A stretch of 64,000 nucleotides of DNA from Aliihoeflea sp. 2WW (GCF_000497755.1 NZ_AYOD01000010.1:23226-87225), one strand, 5' to 3'. Positions 24,403 to 34,224 are shown, counted from the stretch's first letter. The notes: generated from the letters alone by a model not told the origin. Numbers and translations are program-made.

Positions 24403-25164
24403 ATGGCGCATCGGGACGGCGGTGCCCGCGCTGCCGACCGGACGATCATGGCGATGCTGGCCGCATGCGCCATGATCGCCGCCCTGGCCGCTCCGGCGTC
24501 GGCCGAGCCGCCGCCCGAGCTGCATAGCGTGGCAGCCGCATCGGCCGATCCGTGGGCGGCCTGTATCGGCGTTGCCGCTCGCCGCTTCTCCATTCCCGAG
24601 CGCTGGATACGCGCGGTCATGGTGGTGGAAAGCGTCAACGATCCCGCCGCGCTCTCGCCCAAGGGCGCGATGGGTCTGATGCAGGTCATGCCCGCGACAT
24701 GGGACGAGCTGCGCAAGAAGCATGGCCTCGGCGCGGACCCCTGGCATGAGTGCGACAACATCCTCGCCGGCACGGCGTATCTGCGGGAGATGCACGACCG
24801 CTACGACTCGGTCGACGCCATGCTCGCCGCCTACAATGCCGGTCCCGGCCGCTACGACGACCATCTCGCAACTGGCCGCGCGCTGCCGGCCGAGACCGTC
24901 GAATACGTCGCGAAGATCATGCCGATGATCGACGGCACGGCCCCGATCAGGCACATGGTGCGCTCCCCTGCGTCGCAGGCATGGTCCCGCGCGCCGCTGT
25001 TCGTCGCCCGCTTCGCGGACCACGATCACGGCGATACGGACAACTCCCTTTCTCCTTCCGGCCGACCTTCCGACGCACCGGCGATCGTCGATCTGTCGGC
25101 GCTCGCGCCACCATCCGACGGCCTGTTCGTGGAACGGCCGGCAAGGGAAGGAGATCGGCGTTGA
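24403..25164 (+). CDS. Lytic transglycosylase (VirB1-like)
   Basis: A 253-residue secreted enzyme. An N-terminal hydrophobic stretch ends in AAPASAEPP, a signal peptide with a plausible AxA site. The SLT domain then has the catalytic Glu in VMVVESVNDPAALSPKGAMG, followed by GLMQVMPATW and AAYNAGPGRYD. It cuts peptidoglycan so that the transfer channel can cross the wall. The ATG at 24403 is one of several in-frame choices; 24448 would also leave the signal peptide intact. The last 60 residues are low complexity. Confidence 0.85.
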   Translation: MAHRDGGARAADRTIMAMLAACAMIAALAAPASAEPPPELHSVAAASADPWAACIGVAARRFSIPERWIRAVMVVESVNDPAALSPKGAMGLMQVMPATWDELRKKHGLGADPWHECDNILAGTAYLREMHDRYDSVDAMLAAYNAGPGRYDDHLATGRALPAETVEYVAKIMPMIDGTAPIRHMVRSPASQAWSRAPLFVARFADHDHGDTDNSLSPSGRPSDAPAIVDLSALAPPSDGLFVERPAREGDRR

Positions 25165-25405
25165 CCATCGTGCTTTCTCGCTTCGCGTGGTGCGCAATCG
25201 CAAGGATTGCGGTGCTCTGCGGGGCAGCGGCACAACCGACCGAAGGAGGGCGGGATAAAAAGCCGCACATCGCGGCTCGGTCGGGCGGTTGTTGTTGCGG
25301 GGTTTTTCGGGATTTCGCGCGCATCGCGGATCAGGCGCGCGAGGTGCGCGGCCTGAGATTGTTCAACGGTTTCAGCGAAACCCGAACATCGCAGCGGAAA
25401 TCACC
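25165..25405. promoter_or_regulatory. Relaxase leader region with a stem-loop
   Basis: A 241-base gap before the relaxase. It holds AGCCGC-ACATC-GCGGCT (25260-25276), a 6-bp stem preceded by an A-run, and several T/G-rich tracts. The gap beside the relaxase is a second candidate place for oriT. No nic consensus is recognisable. Confidence 0.3.
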
Positions 25406-27142
25406 ATGAGCCGGGACGACGATTTCCGCATCCGCCCCGGCCGCATCCGCTCCTCCAGGGCGCAGCAGGCGAAGCCCTTTGTCGCCCAAGCCCTTGCCGC
25501 AGCGCAGAAGGCCGGCGGCCGCGTCTCGCGCTCCGGCAGGATCACCTCCGGCAACGGCTCGCGCTTCGGGCGCGGGCGCGTGGCAAGCGTGCGCGCCAAC
25601 CGCCTCATCACCAGCCGTTCGCGCGGCGCCGTCATCAAGACCCGCGTGGTCAGGCATACCGCGAGGTCCGCGCCGCTCACCGCCCATCTCAACTATTTGC
25701 GCCGCGACGGCGTGACCCGCGACGGCGAGAAGGCGCGCATGTTCGGCCCCGAGACGGACGACGCCGACGTGAAGGACTTCGCCGAACGCTGCGAGGACGA
25801 CCGCCACCACTTCCGCTTCATCGTCTCTCCCGACGACGCGCTGGAGATGACCGACCTCAAGACCTTCACCCGCGATCTGATGGCGCAGATGGAAAAGGAC
25901 TTGGGCTCGAAGCTCGATTGGGTCGCCGTCGATCACTGGAACACCGAGCATCCCCATGTCCACGTCATCCTGCGCGGCCGTGCCGATGACGGCAACGACC
26001 TCGTGATCGCCCGCGACTACATCAAGGAGGGCATGCGCAACCGGGCGCAGGATCTCATCACCCAGGAACTCGGCCCGCGCGCCGACCTCGACATTCGCCG
26101 CTCGCTGGAGCGCCAGGTCGCGGCCGAGCGCTGGACCCAGCTCGACCGCCAACTCGTCCGAGATGCCAACCGCCACGGCATCATCGACGTCGCCCCGTCG
26201 CCGGACAGGCAGCCCGACGAGTATGTCACGCTGAAAGTCGGCCGGCTGCGCCATCTCGAACGGCTCGGCCTCGCCGAGACCATCGGCCCGGGCCAATGGA
26301 TCATCGCCGAGGAAGCCGAACCCACTCTGCGCGAGCTGGGGGAGCGCGGTGACATCATCAAGCGCATGCACCGCGCGCTGACCGAAAGCGGTATAGATCG
26401 CGGCCTGACCGATTACGTCATCGCCGGCGAGGCCAATGCCGATCCCATTGTTGGCCGGCTGGTCGAGCGTGGCCTGGACGACGAACTGCGCGGCACGGCC
26501 TATGCCGTGGTCGACGGCATCGACGGCCGCACCCATCACATCCGATTCCACGACCTCGACGCGGCCGGCGATTCCGCCCCCGGCTCCATCGTCGAGCTGC
26601 GCCGCTACGAAGATCGCGATGGCCGGACACGCACCGCTCTCGCCGTGCGCGCCGACCTCTCCATCGAGCAGCAGACCACAGCCACCGGCTCGACCTGGCT
26701 CGATCGCCAGAACATCGCCCGCGATCCCGTCGACCTCGGCGGCGGCTTCGGCCTGGAGGTAAAGCAAGCAATGGAGGCCCGCGCCGATCATCTCGCGGCC
26801 GAGGGCCTAGCCCGGCGCGAGGGCACGCGCATGGTCTTCGCCCGTAACCTGCTCGCCACGCTGCGCGAGCGCGAGCTGGACGCGCTCGGCCAGAAGCTCG
26901 CGGCCGAGACCGGCACGCCCTTCCAGAAGTCGGCCGCAGGCGAATATGTCGCCGGCACCTACCGGCAGCGCTTCGCGCTCGCCTCTGGTCGCTTCGCCAT
27001 GATCGACGATGGGCTCGGCTTCAAGCTGGTTCCCTGGACGCCATCCGTCGAGAAGCACATCGGCAAGCACATCTCCGGCGTCGCCCGCGGCGACGCCGGC
27101 GTGGATTGGTCTTTCGGCCGCAAGCGCGGGCTGGGACTGTGA
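25406..27142 (+). CDS. VirD2-type relaxase (DUF3363 family)
   Basis: A 578-residue relaxase. It has a basic N-terminus, then TRVVRHTARSAPLTAHLNYL, then the metal-binding motif HPHVHV with His at 182, 184 and 186 (DHWNTEHPHVHVILRGRADD). The C-terminal DUF3363 region (VTLKVGRLRHLERLGLAE, then VDGIDGRTHHIRFHDLD) is the usual accessory domain. It should nick oriT and pilot the strand through TraG. The ATG at 25406 is the first start consistent with family N-termini. The next gene begins about 150 bases downstream. Confidence 0.88.
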   Translation: MSRDDDFRIRPGRIRSSRAQQAKPFVAQALAAAQKAGGRVSRSGRITSGNGSRFGRGRVASVRANRLITSRSRGAVIKTRVVRHTARSAPLTAHLNYLRRDGVTRDGEKARMFGPETDDADVKDFAERCEDDRHHFRFIVSPDDALEMTDLKTFTRDLMAQMEKDLGSKLDWVAVDHWNTEHPHVHVILRGRADDGNDLVIARDYIKEGMRNRAQDLITQELGPRADLDIRRSLERQVAAERWTQLDRQLVRDANRHGIIDVAPSPDRQPDEYVTLKVGRLRHLERLGLAETIGPGQWIIAEEAEPTLRELGERGDIIKRMHRALTESGIDRGLTDYVIAGEANADPIVGRLVERGLDDELRGTAYAVVDGIDGRTHHIRFHDLDAAGDSAPGSIVELRRYEDRDGRTRTALAVRADLSIEQQTTATGSTWLDRQNIARDPVDLGGGFGLEVKQAMEARADHLAAEGLARREGTRMVFARNLLATLRERELDALGQKLAAETGTPFQKSAAGEYVAGTYRQRFALASGRFAMIDDGLGFKLVPWTPSVEKHIGKHISGVARGDAGVDWSFGRKRGLGL

Positions 27143-27290
27143 GCAGTCGCGACGATTGTTCGCCGCACCGCGCAAGTATTTTCCGCACCATCTGCGACCG
27201 GCTTCGAGTCCGCAGACATTCGCCATTGAAACCCGCGCCGCGCTTGTCCTTCTTCGCTCTCGTGAAACGAATTTGAGGAGAATTTCCGCC

Positions 27291-29333
27291 GTGTCCGCCA
27301 GCCGCGTCATGTGGGGACAGATCGTCGTCGTCTTCTCGCTCGTGCTGGTCGCGGTCTGGGGCGCGACGCAGTGGACCGCATGGCGGCTCGGCTTTCAGTC
27401 GCAGCTCGGCCAGCCCTGGTTCGAGCTGGCCGGCTGGCCGCTCTATCCGCCGCCCGCCTTCTTCTGGTGGTGGTATTTCTACGACGCCTACGCGCCGACC
27501 ATCTTCTACGAAGGGGCCGGCATCGCCGCGTCGGGCGGCATCATCGCCATCGCCGTCGCCATCCTCATGTCGATCTACCGCGCGCGCGAGGCGAAGGACG
27601 TTCGCACCTTCGGTTCCGCCCGCTGGGCCGAGCGCAAGGAGATCGCCGCCGCCGGTCTGCTCGGCGACGATGGCGTCTTGCTCGGCAAGCTCGACCGCGA
27701 CTATCTCCGCCATGACGGCACCGAGCATGTGCTGTGCTTCGCGCCGACGAGAAGCGGCAAGGGCGTCGGCCTCGTCGTGCCGACCCTGCTCACTTGGCCA
27801 GGCTCGGGTATAGTGCATGACATCAAGGGCGAGAACTGGGATCTGACCGCTGGCCTGCGCGCCCGCTTCGGTCGCGTCCTGCTGTTCGATCCCACCAACG
27901 CGCAGTCCGCCGCCTACAATCCGCTCCTCGAAGTCCGCAAGGGCGAATGGGAAGTTCGCGACGTGCAGAACGTCGCCGACGTGCTGGTCGATCCCGAAGG
28001 CTCGCTTGAGAAGCGCAATCACTGGGAGAAGACCAGCCATTCACTGCTGGTCGGCGCGATCCTCCACGTCCTCTATGCCGAGACGGACAAGACGCTCGCC
28101 GGCCTCGCCGCCTTCCTCTCCGATCCGCGCCGGCCGATCGAGTCGACGCTGTCCGCCATGATGACCACGCCGCATCTGGGCGAGAAGGGACCGCATCCCG
28201 TCATCGCCAGCGCAGCCCGTGAATTGCTCAACAAGTCCGACAACGAGCGCTCCGGCGTGCTCTCCACCGCCATGTCCTTTTTGGGCTTGTATCGCGATCC
28301 TGTCGTCGCGACTGTCACCGCCCGCTGCGACTGGCGCATCGCCGACATCGTGTCCGGCGCGCGGCCGACGACACTCTACCTCGTCGTCCCGCCCTCCGAC
28401 ATTTCCCGCACCAAGCCGCTCGTGCGCCTCGTGCTCAACCAGATCGGCCGCCGGCTCACCGAGGATCTTCACGCGAAAGGCCGCCGCCATCGTCTGCTCC
28501 TGATGCTCGACGAGTTTCCCGCGCTCGGCCGGCTCGACTTCTTCGAGAGCGCCCTGGCGTTCATGGCCGGCTACGGCATCAAGGCGTTTTTGATCGCGCA
28601 GTCGCTCAACCAGATCGAGAAGGCATACGGCGCCAACAATTCCATCCTCGACAACTGCCATGTCCGCGTCAGCTTCGCCACCAATGACGAGCGCACGGCC
28701 AAGCGCGTGTCGGACGCCCTCGGCACCGCGACCGAGATGCGCGCCATGCAGAACTATGCCGGCCACCGCCTTGCGCCCTGGCTCGGGCACCTGATGGTCT
28801 CCCGCTCCGAGGCAGCCCGGCCGCTGCTCACCCCCGGCGAGGTGATGCAGCTTCCGCCCGACGACGAGATCGTCATGGTAGCAGGCATCCCGCCGATCCG
28901 CGCGAACAAGGCGCGCTACTACGAGGATGCCCGTCTCACCGAGCGCCTCCTTCCCGTTCCCGCCAACCCGCGCGCCGGCCTGGTCCAGCGCCCCGACGAC
29001 TGGTCGGCGCTGAAGCCGATCGTCGTGGCGATCCCCGCCCAGGGCACGGCCGCTTCGGCGAACGGCTCCGCTCATGCCGCGAACGGCGCGGCGCGGCCGG
29101 CTGCCGCCGCGAAGCAGGACGACGATCCCGCCAATGCCGGTCTGCGCCGCGAGCCGGGCCTGGAGCCGCACAAGGACATCGCGCCGGAGCAGCCGAAGCA
29201 GCCCGCCAACGAGTTCGAGCCCGAAGCGGATGAGCCCGACACCGATGCCGCCACCAACCGGGCGCTCGTCCGAAACATGCGGCTCGTCGCGCGCCAGGTC
29301 TCGATGGACCCCGGCGACAACATGGATCTGTGA
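27291..29333 (+). CDS. traG: TraG/VirD4 type IV coupling ATPase
   Basis: A 680-residue protein. Two N-terminal membrane helices lie at about residues 5-25 and 65-95. Walker A is APTRSGKGVG at about 151-160, Walker B is LLLMLDEFPALG near 405, and family blocks AQSLNQIEKAYG and FATNDERTAKRVSDALG follow. It couples the relaxase-DNA complex to the Trb channel. The start is GTG at 27291, preceded by GAGGAG. Upstream in-frame codons do not look like protein of this family. The last 100 residues are Ala/Pro/Glu-rich linker. A CopG-like gene follows after 3 bases. Confidence 0.92.
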   Translation: MSASRVMWGQIVVVFSLVLVAVWGATQWTAWRLGFQSQLGQPWFELAGWPLYPPPAFFWWWYFYDAYAPTIFYEGAGIAASGGIIAIAVAILMSIYRAREAKDVRTFGSARWAERKEIAAAGLLGDDGVLLGKLDRDYLRHDGTEHVLCFAPTRSGKGVGLVVPTLLTWPGSGIVHDIKGENWDLTAGLRARFGRVLLFDPTNAQSAAYNPLLEVRKGEWEVRDVQNVADVLVDPEGSLEKRNHWEKTSHSLLVGAILHVLYAETDKTLAGLAAFLSDPRRPIESTLSAMMTTPHLGEKGPHPVIASAARELLNKSDNERSGVLSTAMSFLGLYRDPVVATVTARCDWRIADIVSGARPTTLYLVVPPSDISRTKPLVRLVLNQIGRRLTEDLHAKGRRHRLLLMLDEFPALGRLDFFESALAFMAGYGIKAFLIAQSLNQIEKAYGANNSILDNCHVRVSFATNDERTAKRVSDALGTATEMRAMQNYAGHRLAPWLGHLMVSRSEAARPLLTPGEVMQLPPDDEIVMVAGIPPIRANKARYYEDARLTERLLPVPANPRAGLVQRPDDWSALKPIVVAIPAQGTAASANGSAHAANGAARPAAAAKQDDDPANAGLRREPGLEPHKDIAPEQPKQPANEFEPEADEPDTDAATNRALVRNMRLVARQVSMDPGDNMDL

Positions 29334-29336
29334 GCG

Positions 29337-29777
29337 ATGCGCGACGCCGACGACAGGCTGGAGCGGCCGGACAGGAAGAAGCGCCTGTCCGTCTACCTCG
29401 ACCCGGAACTGATGCGGCTGCTGGCCGATTTCGCCGACCGCCGGGAGCAATCCCGCTCGATCGTAGCCGAGGCCGCCATCGCCTCCTTCCTGTCGCCTGA
29501 TGCCGACGAGCGGAAGGAAGCCGCCATCGTCAAGCGCCTCGACCGGATTGACCGCAACATCCAGCGCCTCGAACGCGACATCGGCATCGCCAACGAAGCC
29601 TTCGCCATCTTCATGCGATCCTGGCTGACCTCGACCATATCCCTGCCGGAGATCGTCCAGGGTGCGGCCGCCCGCGCCAAGGGTGGCGAGCGCTACGAAA
29701 AATTCCTCGAAGCGCTCGGTCGGCGTCTCGCCCGAGGTCCACGACTGCGCCAAGAGGTTTCGGAGGATATTTCATGA
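29337..29777 (+). CDS. CopG/ribbon-helix-helix protein
   Basis: A 146-residue protein. The N-terminal ribbon-helix-helix (KKRLSVYLDPELMRLLADFA, SIVAEAAIASFL) covers about residues 14-55 and is followed by a coiled-coil-like helix (VKRLDRIDRNIQRLERDIGI). Such proteins sit between traG and trbB in related elements and may act as relaxosome accessory or regulator. Its TGA overlaps an ATG (ATGA) whose frame stops after six codons, so the original next gene has been displaced by the 28-kb insertion. Confidence 0.8.
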   Translation: MRDADDRLERPDRKKRLSVYLDPELMRLLADFADRREQSRSIVAEAAIASFLSPDADERKEAAIVKRLDRIDRNIQRLERDIGIANEAFAIFMRSWLTSTISLPEIVQGAAARAKGGERYEKFLEALGRRLARGPRLRQEVSEDIS

Positions 29778-30148
29778 AGGGAACGTGTGCATAAGACATT
29801 CTCCTTAACCGTCGGTCACTCTCCTAAGCGAGTAGGGTCGGGGTCAGCGCCATGATGATTTCTGAATAGACCCGAGTTTCGTGGACGCGCTCGGGTTACA
29901 TTTCATTAACCTGATCGAGCCGGACTTGAAATACGGCGGATTTACCACTCGGAGGCCTATAGCCGGGAGGGGGCTACACCAACCTCGCAGAATAGCCGGC
30001 ACACGCCACCCGAGGAAGCCAAACACAGAAGCGTATTCACGACCCGGTGCAGATCCGTCTTGCGCGGGAGGCAGATGCTGTCGGTCGAGGCATCGACAGC
30101 GCAATTTGGAATGGACACTAAGGGCGAAGCGGCGCTAGCTTCCTGGAG
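29778..30148. other. Left junction of the foreign region
   Basis: About 370 bases between the CopG-like gene and the IS3 element. The only protein-like signal is a transposase fragment on the minus strand at 29981-30067. The rest is lower in GC than the backbone and holds nothing I can name. The point where backbone ends and foreign DNA begins is probably just after 29777. Confidence 0.5.
29981..30067 (-). pseudogene. IS5-family transposase fragment (N-terminal part)
   Basis: A 29-residue stretch (PRKTDLHRVVNTLLCLASSG then CRLF) matches the conserved N-terminal segment of IS427-type IS5 transposases (PRKTDLREVVNAILYLxxxG, xWRLLP). No start, catalytic residues or ends are present. It is a degraded relic. 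Confidence 0.45.
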
Positions 30149-30204
30149 TGCACCCCGTTTTGACCGGACAGGCGGCATAGCCGATAAGGCATAGGCGTAC
30201 GCCT

Positions 30205-30618
30205 ATGATTATGACTATGACTTCTGATCCGTTCTCTCCTTCGCCTCGTGTTGAAGTGATCACCTCGGTGCAGCGCCGGCGGCGCTGGACGACAGCCGAG
30301 AAAGTGCGCCTCGTCGAAGAGGCCATGCAGCCCGGCATGTCGGTGTCCTATGTGGCACGCCGCGCCGGTATTGCGCCCAGTCAGCTCTTTGCGTGGAAGC
30401 GCCGTATGCTCGAAGGCGGTGCGACCGCCGTTCAGGCCGACGACGATGTCGTTGGCGCAGGTCGCGTCCGCGAACTCGAGAAACGCGTGCGCGACCTGGA
30501 GCGCATGCTGGGCAAGAAGACCATGGAGGTCGAGATCCTCAAGGAGGCGCTCGATCTCGTCGCCCCCAAAAAGCCAACGTTGCGGCTCGCCTCGTTCAAC
30601 CAGGACGGTTCGCTGTGA
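30205..30618 (+). CDS. IS3-family transposase OrfA
   Basis: A 137-residue protein with an N-terminal helix-turn-helix (RRRWTTAEKVRLVEEAMQPG, VSYVARRAGIAPSQLFAWKR) and a leucine-zipper-like coiled coil (VRELEKRVRDLERMLGKKTM) used for multimerisation. Its stop overlaps the orfB start region. In this family the full transposase is made by frameshifting between OrfA and OrfB. Confidence 0.85.
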   Translation: MIMTMTSDPFSPSPRVEVITSVQRRRRWTTAEKVRLVEEAMQPGMSVSYVARRAGIAPSQLFAWKRRMLEGGATAVQADDDVVGAGRVRELEKRVRDLERMLGKKTMEVEILKEALDLVAPKKPTLRLASFNQDGSL

Positions 30619-31457
30619 AGACGGTTGCCGACACGCTCGGCGTCTCGCGCTCCAACCTCGTCGAGCAGGCGAAGAAACGCCATCTCGAAAGCCCGGCGAC
30701 GCGTAAGCCATACGCCAAGGCTGAAGATGTGGCCGTGCTGCCCGTGATCCGCAGGCTGGTTGATCAACGGCCGACCTATGGCTATCGCCGCATCACGGCT
30801 CTGCTCAACCGCGAGAGGCGTGCCCAGGACCTGCCGCCCGTCAACGCCAAGCGGGTTCTGCGCATCATGCAGGTCAACGGTTTCGTGCTGACGCGCCATA
30901 CCGCCTATCGCCCGGCTCGCACCCATGACGGCGTCGTCATTGCCTTGCGTTCCAACATCCGCTGGTGCTCGGATCATCTCGAACTCAAATGCCGCAACGG
31001 CGAGATCGTGCGGGTGCTGTTCGTCATCGATGCCTGTGACCGTGAGATCATCGCCTGGTCGGCCGTTGCCCATGCCGGCGTCTCGGGCGAGATGGTGCGC
31101 GATCTGATGGTCGAGGCCGTCGAGCAGCGCTTCGGCAACGCCAGGACGCTGCATCCTGTCGAATGGCTGTCCGACAACGGTAGCGCCTACATCGCCCGGG
31201 AAACGGCGACTACCGCAGCGGCGCTGGGCTTGCGACTGGCCTTCACCCCTGTTCGCTCGCCGCAGAGCAATGGCATCTCCGAGGCGTTCGTCAAAACCCT
31301 GAAGCGTGATTACGCCGGAAACGTCATTCTGCCCGACGCCGAAACCGTCCTGGCCTTGCTGCCAAAATGGTTCGACGATTACAATGAAATCCACCCGCAC
31401 TCCGGCTTGCGCTTCCTCTCGCCGCGTGAGTTCAGGGCCAAGGCCGCTGGTGCTTAA
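30615..31457 (+). CDS. IS3-family transposase OrfB (DDE integrase)
   Basis: A 280-residue rve-type integrase beginning at GTG 30615, overlapping orfA. HTH_21-like segment: RRLVDQRPTYGYRRITALLN. DDE residues are visible in IRWCSDHLEL (first D), VEWLSDNGSAYIA (second D) and SPQSNGISEAFVKTLKRDY (E). The ending FDDYNEIHPHSGLRFLSPRE is the usual IS3 C-terminus. It looks intact. Confidence 0.88.
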   Translation: MKTVADTLGVSRSNLVEQAKKRHLESPATRKPYAKAEDVAVLPVIRRLVDQRPTYGYRRITALLNRERRAQDLPPVNAKRVLRIMQVNGFVLTRHTAYRPARTHDGVVIALRSNIRWCSDHLELKCRNGEIVRVLFVIDACDREIIAWSAVAHAGVSGEMVRDLMVEAVEQRFGNARTLHPVEWLSDNGSAYIARETATTAAALGLRLAFTPVRSPQSNGISEAFVKTLKRDYAGNVILPDAETVLALLPKWFDDYNEIHPHSGLRFLSPREFRAKAAGA

Positions 31458-31544
31458 TGCAACCCGCCGCCTGTCCGGTCAAACAGGGTAAGATGTCTTC
31501 TGTTAAAAATGGTCCTGTAGACAGACTCCCACGATCAGTACAAT

Positions 31545-32138
31545 ATGCCAATCACGCAGATAGACTCATCATCGACGGCCATCCGCAATCGCATCCTCGA
31601 TGCAGCAGTAGCCTGCCTTTCAGATTTTGGCCACGCACGAACGACGATGCAGGAGATTGCAACACGCAGTGGTCTCTCGCGCAGGTGGGTATATAAACAA
31701 TTTAACAACCGAAATGATGTCCTTGCGGCTGTGCTTCGGCGTGAACTTGCGTCGTTCTACGGCGATTTAAAAATTAAGCTTGATGTCCAATCAAAAACTG
31801 ACGAATTGATTGTTGAGATAATTGTCGGTTTTGTTGATCTTTCTCGTAATAATCAACTTTTTATTCGTCTATGGACGCTTGAGAGAGATTTGGTAATTTC
31901 TTGGATGACTGTCGAATCGGAGTTTCTTCTTCGAACTTCATAAGAAATTCTGACTCCATATTTGAATATTTTAATGCAAAGAAAGGCTATTAGGCAACTA
32001 GATCTTAATACAACAGCACGGTGGATCATTCGTGTTGCTGTGATGTTCGTACTCTATAGTGATCGAGAAAGTGTGGATAGTAATGACATCCGTCGGTTCG
32101 TGCGCGACTACATCGTCAACGGTCTCTCTGGGCATTGA
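31545..32138 (+). pseudogene. TetR-family regulator with an in-frame stop
   Basis: An N-terminal TetR helix-turn-helix (RNRILDAAVACLSDFGHART, QEIATRSGLSRRWVYKQFNN) starts a frame that hits TAA at 31941-31943 after 132 codons. The same frame continues without a shift (EILTPYLNILMQRKAIRQLD..., FVRDYIVNGLSGH) to TGA at 32138, giving a normal TetR length of 197 codons. One nonsense mutation therefore splits the ligand-binding domain. The gene is clearly more AT-rich than its surroundings. The truncated product could still bind DNA. The target is unknown. Confidence 0.7.
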
Positions 32139-32560
32139 CGCCCGGCGCCAGCTCATCCTGTTGCGTCGGAGAAGGCAAGTCATCGCAGAGAAGCCGCATC
32201 TACCGAGATGAGGGGGCTGACGGTGCGCAATCGCCGGGCACGACGGCGAGAGGTACGGTTACGAGTCCCGATCCTGGTCTAGACATGGCCGACGCGCGCT
32301 GATCACTCCACTTCATATACTACTAGGACGATTCCACATTTATAGCAGCCATTGAGCGATTGCGGCGATCTGGACGAATTCGAGGAAGTTTTCGGCGTGT
32401 CGGGCGTATCGTGTTGCCGTAGTGTTCCGGTAGGTGCTGCCAGAATGTGCCTGAACGCAGCAGCCACAACCCGCGCTGCAACGTCAAGTACGACCACGCA
32501 AGCGCAAAGCGCGCGCGACCGGTTTCATCGAGATGGACGCCTACGTCGACGTCAACCTCC
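32139..32560. other. Non-coding debris between the TetR pseudogene and IS110 copy 2
   Basis: About 420 bases. On the minus strand at 32340-32430 the frame RYARHAENFLEFVQIAAIAQ ending in a stop resembles the C-terminus of IS5-family transposases. The rest holds no supportable gene. The DNA just before IS110 copy 2 has replaced that transposase's first catalytic segment. Confidence 0.45.
32340..32430 (-). pseudogene. IS5-family transposase C-terminal relic
   Basis: About 30 codons ending in TAA (complement at 32340-32342) read TATRYARHAENFLEFVQIAA then IAQWLL, the conserved last helix of IS427-type transposases. Nothing else of the element is left nearby. Its orientation and position do not let it be joined with the N-terminal fragment at 29981. 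Confidence 0.4.
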
Positions 32561-33520
32561 ACGCAGAAGGTCCTGATGCTCTCAGCTGTTGTGCGGCGTC
32601 AGTTCCGGCGGAGCCAGTTTCTTTCATTTTTCGAGCAGCAACCCAACTGTCTGATCGGCATGGAGGCCTGTTCCGGGGCACACCACTGGGGGCGCCGATT
32701 GCGGGAGATGGGTCACGAGGTCCGGCTGATGCCGCCGTCCTATGTGAAGCCCTACGTCAAGCGCGGGAAGACGGACGCGGCTGATGCCGAAGCGATCTGC
32801 GAGGCGGTGACGCGACCGTCGATGCGGTTCGTTCCCGTGAAGAGCGAAGCAGAATCCGCAGCGCTCGTGTTGCACCGCGCGCGGGACTTCCTCGTCGGAC
32901 AGGTCACCCAGACTGGCAATGCGATCCGCGCCTACATGGCCGAGTTCGGGATCGTGGCTGCGAAGGGGACGAAGCGCGTCGAAGCGCTGGCGTTGGAGTT
33001 GGACGCCCTGCCGGATGCCGCATGCCTGCCGCTTCAGGCGCTCTTCGACCAGTTCGCGGAGACGCAGGCGCGGATCGATCGCCTGACCGCGGAGATCGAG
33101 GATGTTCACCGGCAGAGCGAGATGAGCCGACGGCTGGCTTCGATCCCTGGAGTGGGCGTACTGACCGCAACGGCCATTGCCGCGACGACACCGGATGTCA
33201 GCAACTTCGGCTCAGCACGGGATTATGCTGCCTGGCTTGGCCTCACGCCGAAACAGCACTCGACTGGCGGCAAGCCAAGGAGTGGCGGCATCTCGAAGAT
33301 GGGCAACCGATATATCCGACGCCTGCTGTATCTCGGAGCCATGGCCCAGATCATGGTCCGCCGCAGGAGCCGACGCCCAGGAACGGATTGGCTGTCGCGA
33401 AAGCTGGCGACGAAGGAGACCAAGGTGGTCGCGATCGCATTGGCGAACCGCATGGCGCGGACAATCTTCGCGCTTTTGCGCGACGGAACCAGCTATAGAC
33501 CTCGGGTCTCGGCGGCATGA
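32560..33520 (+). pseudogene. IS110-family transposase lacking its N-terminus (copy 2)
   Basis: From about residue 45 of the open frame the protein is a normal IS110 transposase: CLIGMEACSGAHHWGRRL, KRGKTDAADAEAICEAV, SIPGVGVLTATAIA, YAAWLGLTPKQHSTGGK. The expected start (G-D-x-x-K with the first catalytic Asp) is missing. The open frame back to 32447 encodes unrelated Ser/Thr-rich residues. Loss of one DEDD Asp should inactivate it. It belongs to the same broad group as copies 1 and 4. Confidence 0.7.
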
Positions 33521-33775
33521 TCGGGCTGAGGGCGGACTGAAGGAATGGTCAGGGCAACGTGAGGTGATGGCGAACTGACGGATAGGTAGAAGAGGGACAC
33601 CCCGGTGAACCCGAAGCGCTATGAAGCGCGTTCGATTGAGTGGGACCCGTACTCCAGCGGAAATTCATCATGGCGCGCAGCACACAGCTGCACACAGACG
33701 CCGAATACATGGCCGCAGCCGACCAGTTCAAAAGAATGCTCACGAAACCCTTGCCACGCAGGAGCCATCCATACA

Positions 33776-34224
33776 CGGGTTCATGTCGGAGGAATAGTTG
33801 GGCAGGAAGAACAGCTTCGCGCCGGCCGCGCTGATGGCGGCACGTATCGCCTTGCCCTTGTGCGAGCCCAGATTGTCCATCACGACGATGTCGCCGGGCC
33901 GCAAGGTCGGCGCGAGCACCTTCTCGAAATAGAGCTGGAAGCGCTCGCCGTTGATCGGCCCGTCGATGAACCAGGGCGCGTCGACGCGGTCATGGCGTAG
34001 CGCCGCCAGGAAGGTCATGGTCTTCCAGCGCCGCTGCGGCACCTTGGCCCTGAGCCTTGTCCCGACCGGCGCCCAGCCCCGCAGCGGCGCCATGTTGGTC
34101 TTGGTCCATGTCTCATCGATGAACACGAGGCGGGAAGGATCGATGCGGTTCCGGTACTGCATCCACTGGGCCCGGCGCCGCGCCACATCCGGGCGATCCT
34201 GCTCGGCGGCGATCAGCGTCTTTT
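33776..34224 (-). pseudogene. IS630-family transposase, second half
   Basis: This carries the DDE catalytic part of an IS630 transposase: KTLIAAEQDRPDVARRRAQW, VFIDETWTKTNMAPLRGWAP, IVVMDNLGSHKGKAIRAAI, FFLPNYSSDMNP. It then stops matching at about 33776, where the expected third acidic residue and the C-terminal tail are missing. The first half lies at 35598-35941 on the same strand. The two are separated by IS110 copy 3, and joining them restores a continuous protein. Confidence 0.8.

Larger units (their letters stand above)
30149..31493 (+). mobile_element. IS3-family insertion sequence
   Basis: Terminal inverted repeats share the 17-mer TTGACCGGACAGGCGGC (left copy ending at 30176, right copy inverted at 31466-31482), enclosing overlapping orfA and orfB. 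The length of about 1.35 kb and the two-frame layout are standard for IS3. The outermost bases are approximate and no target duplication is evident. It appears complete. Confidence 0.8.

Noticed and set aside
25161..25409. Open frame between the transglycosylase and the relaxase
   Set aside because: Low-complexity, Cys/Arg-rich translation, no start signal, and it overlaps the relaxase start. It is more likely leader or oriT sequence.
30149..31493. Composite transposon formed by paired IS copies around the cargo
   Set aside because: I looked for the same IS on both sides of 43.3-56.7 kb. All identifiable elements lie on the left side and none flanks the right end, so a simple composite transposon is not supported.
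33640..33834. Short plus-strand frame beginning MGPVLQRKFIMARSTQLHTD between IS110 copy 2 and IS630
   Set aside because: It runs into antisense IS630 sequence and has no recognisable domain. It is probably a junction artefact.
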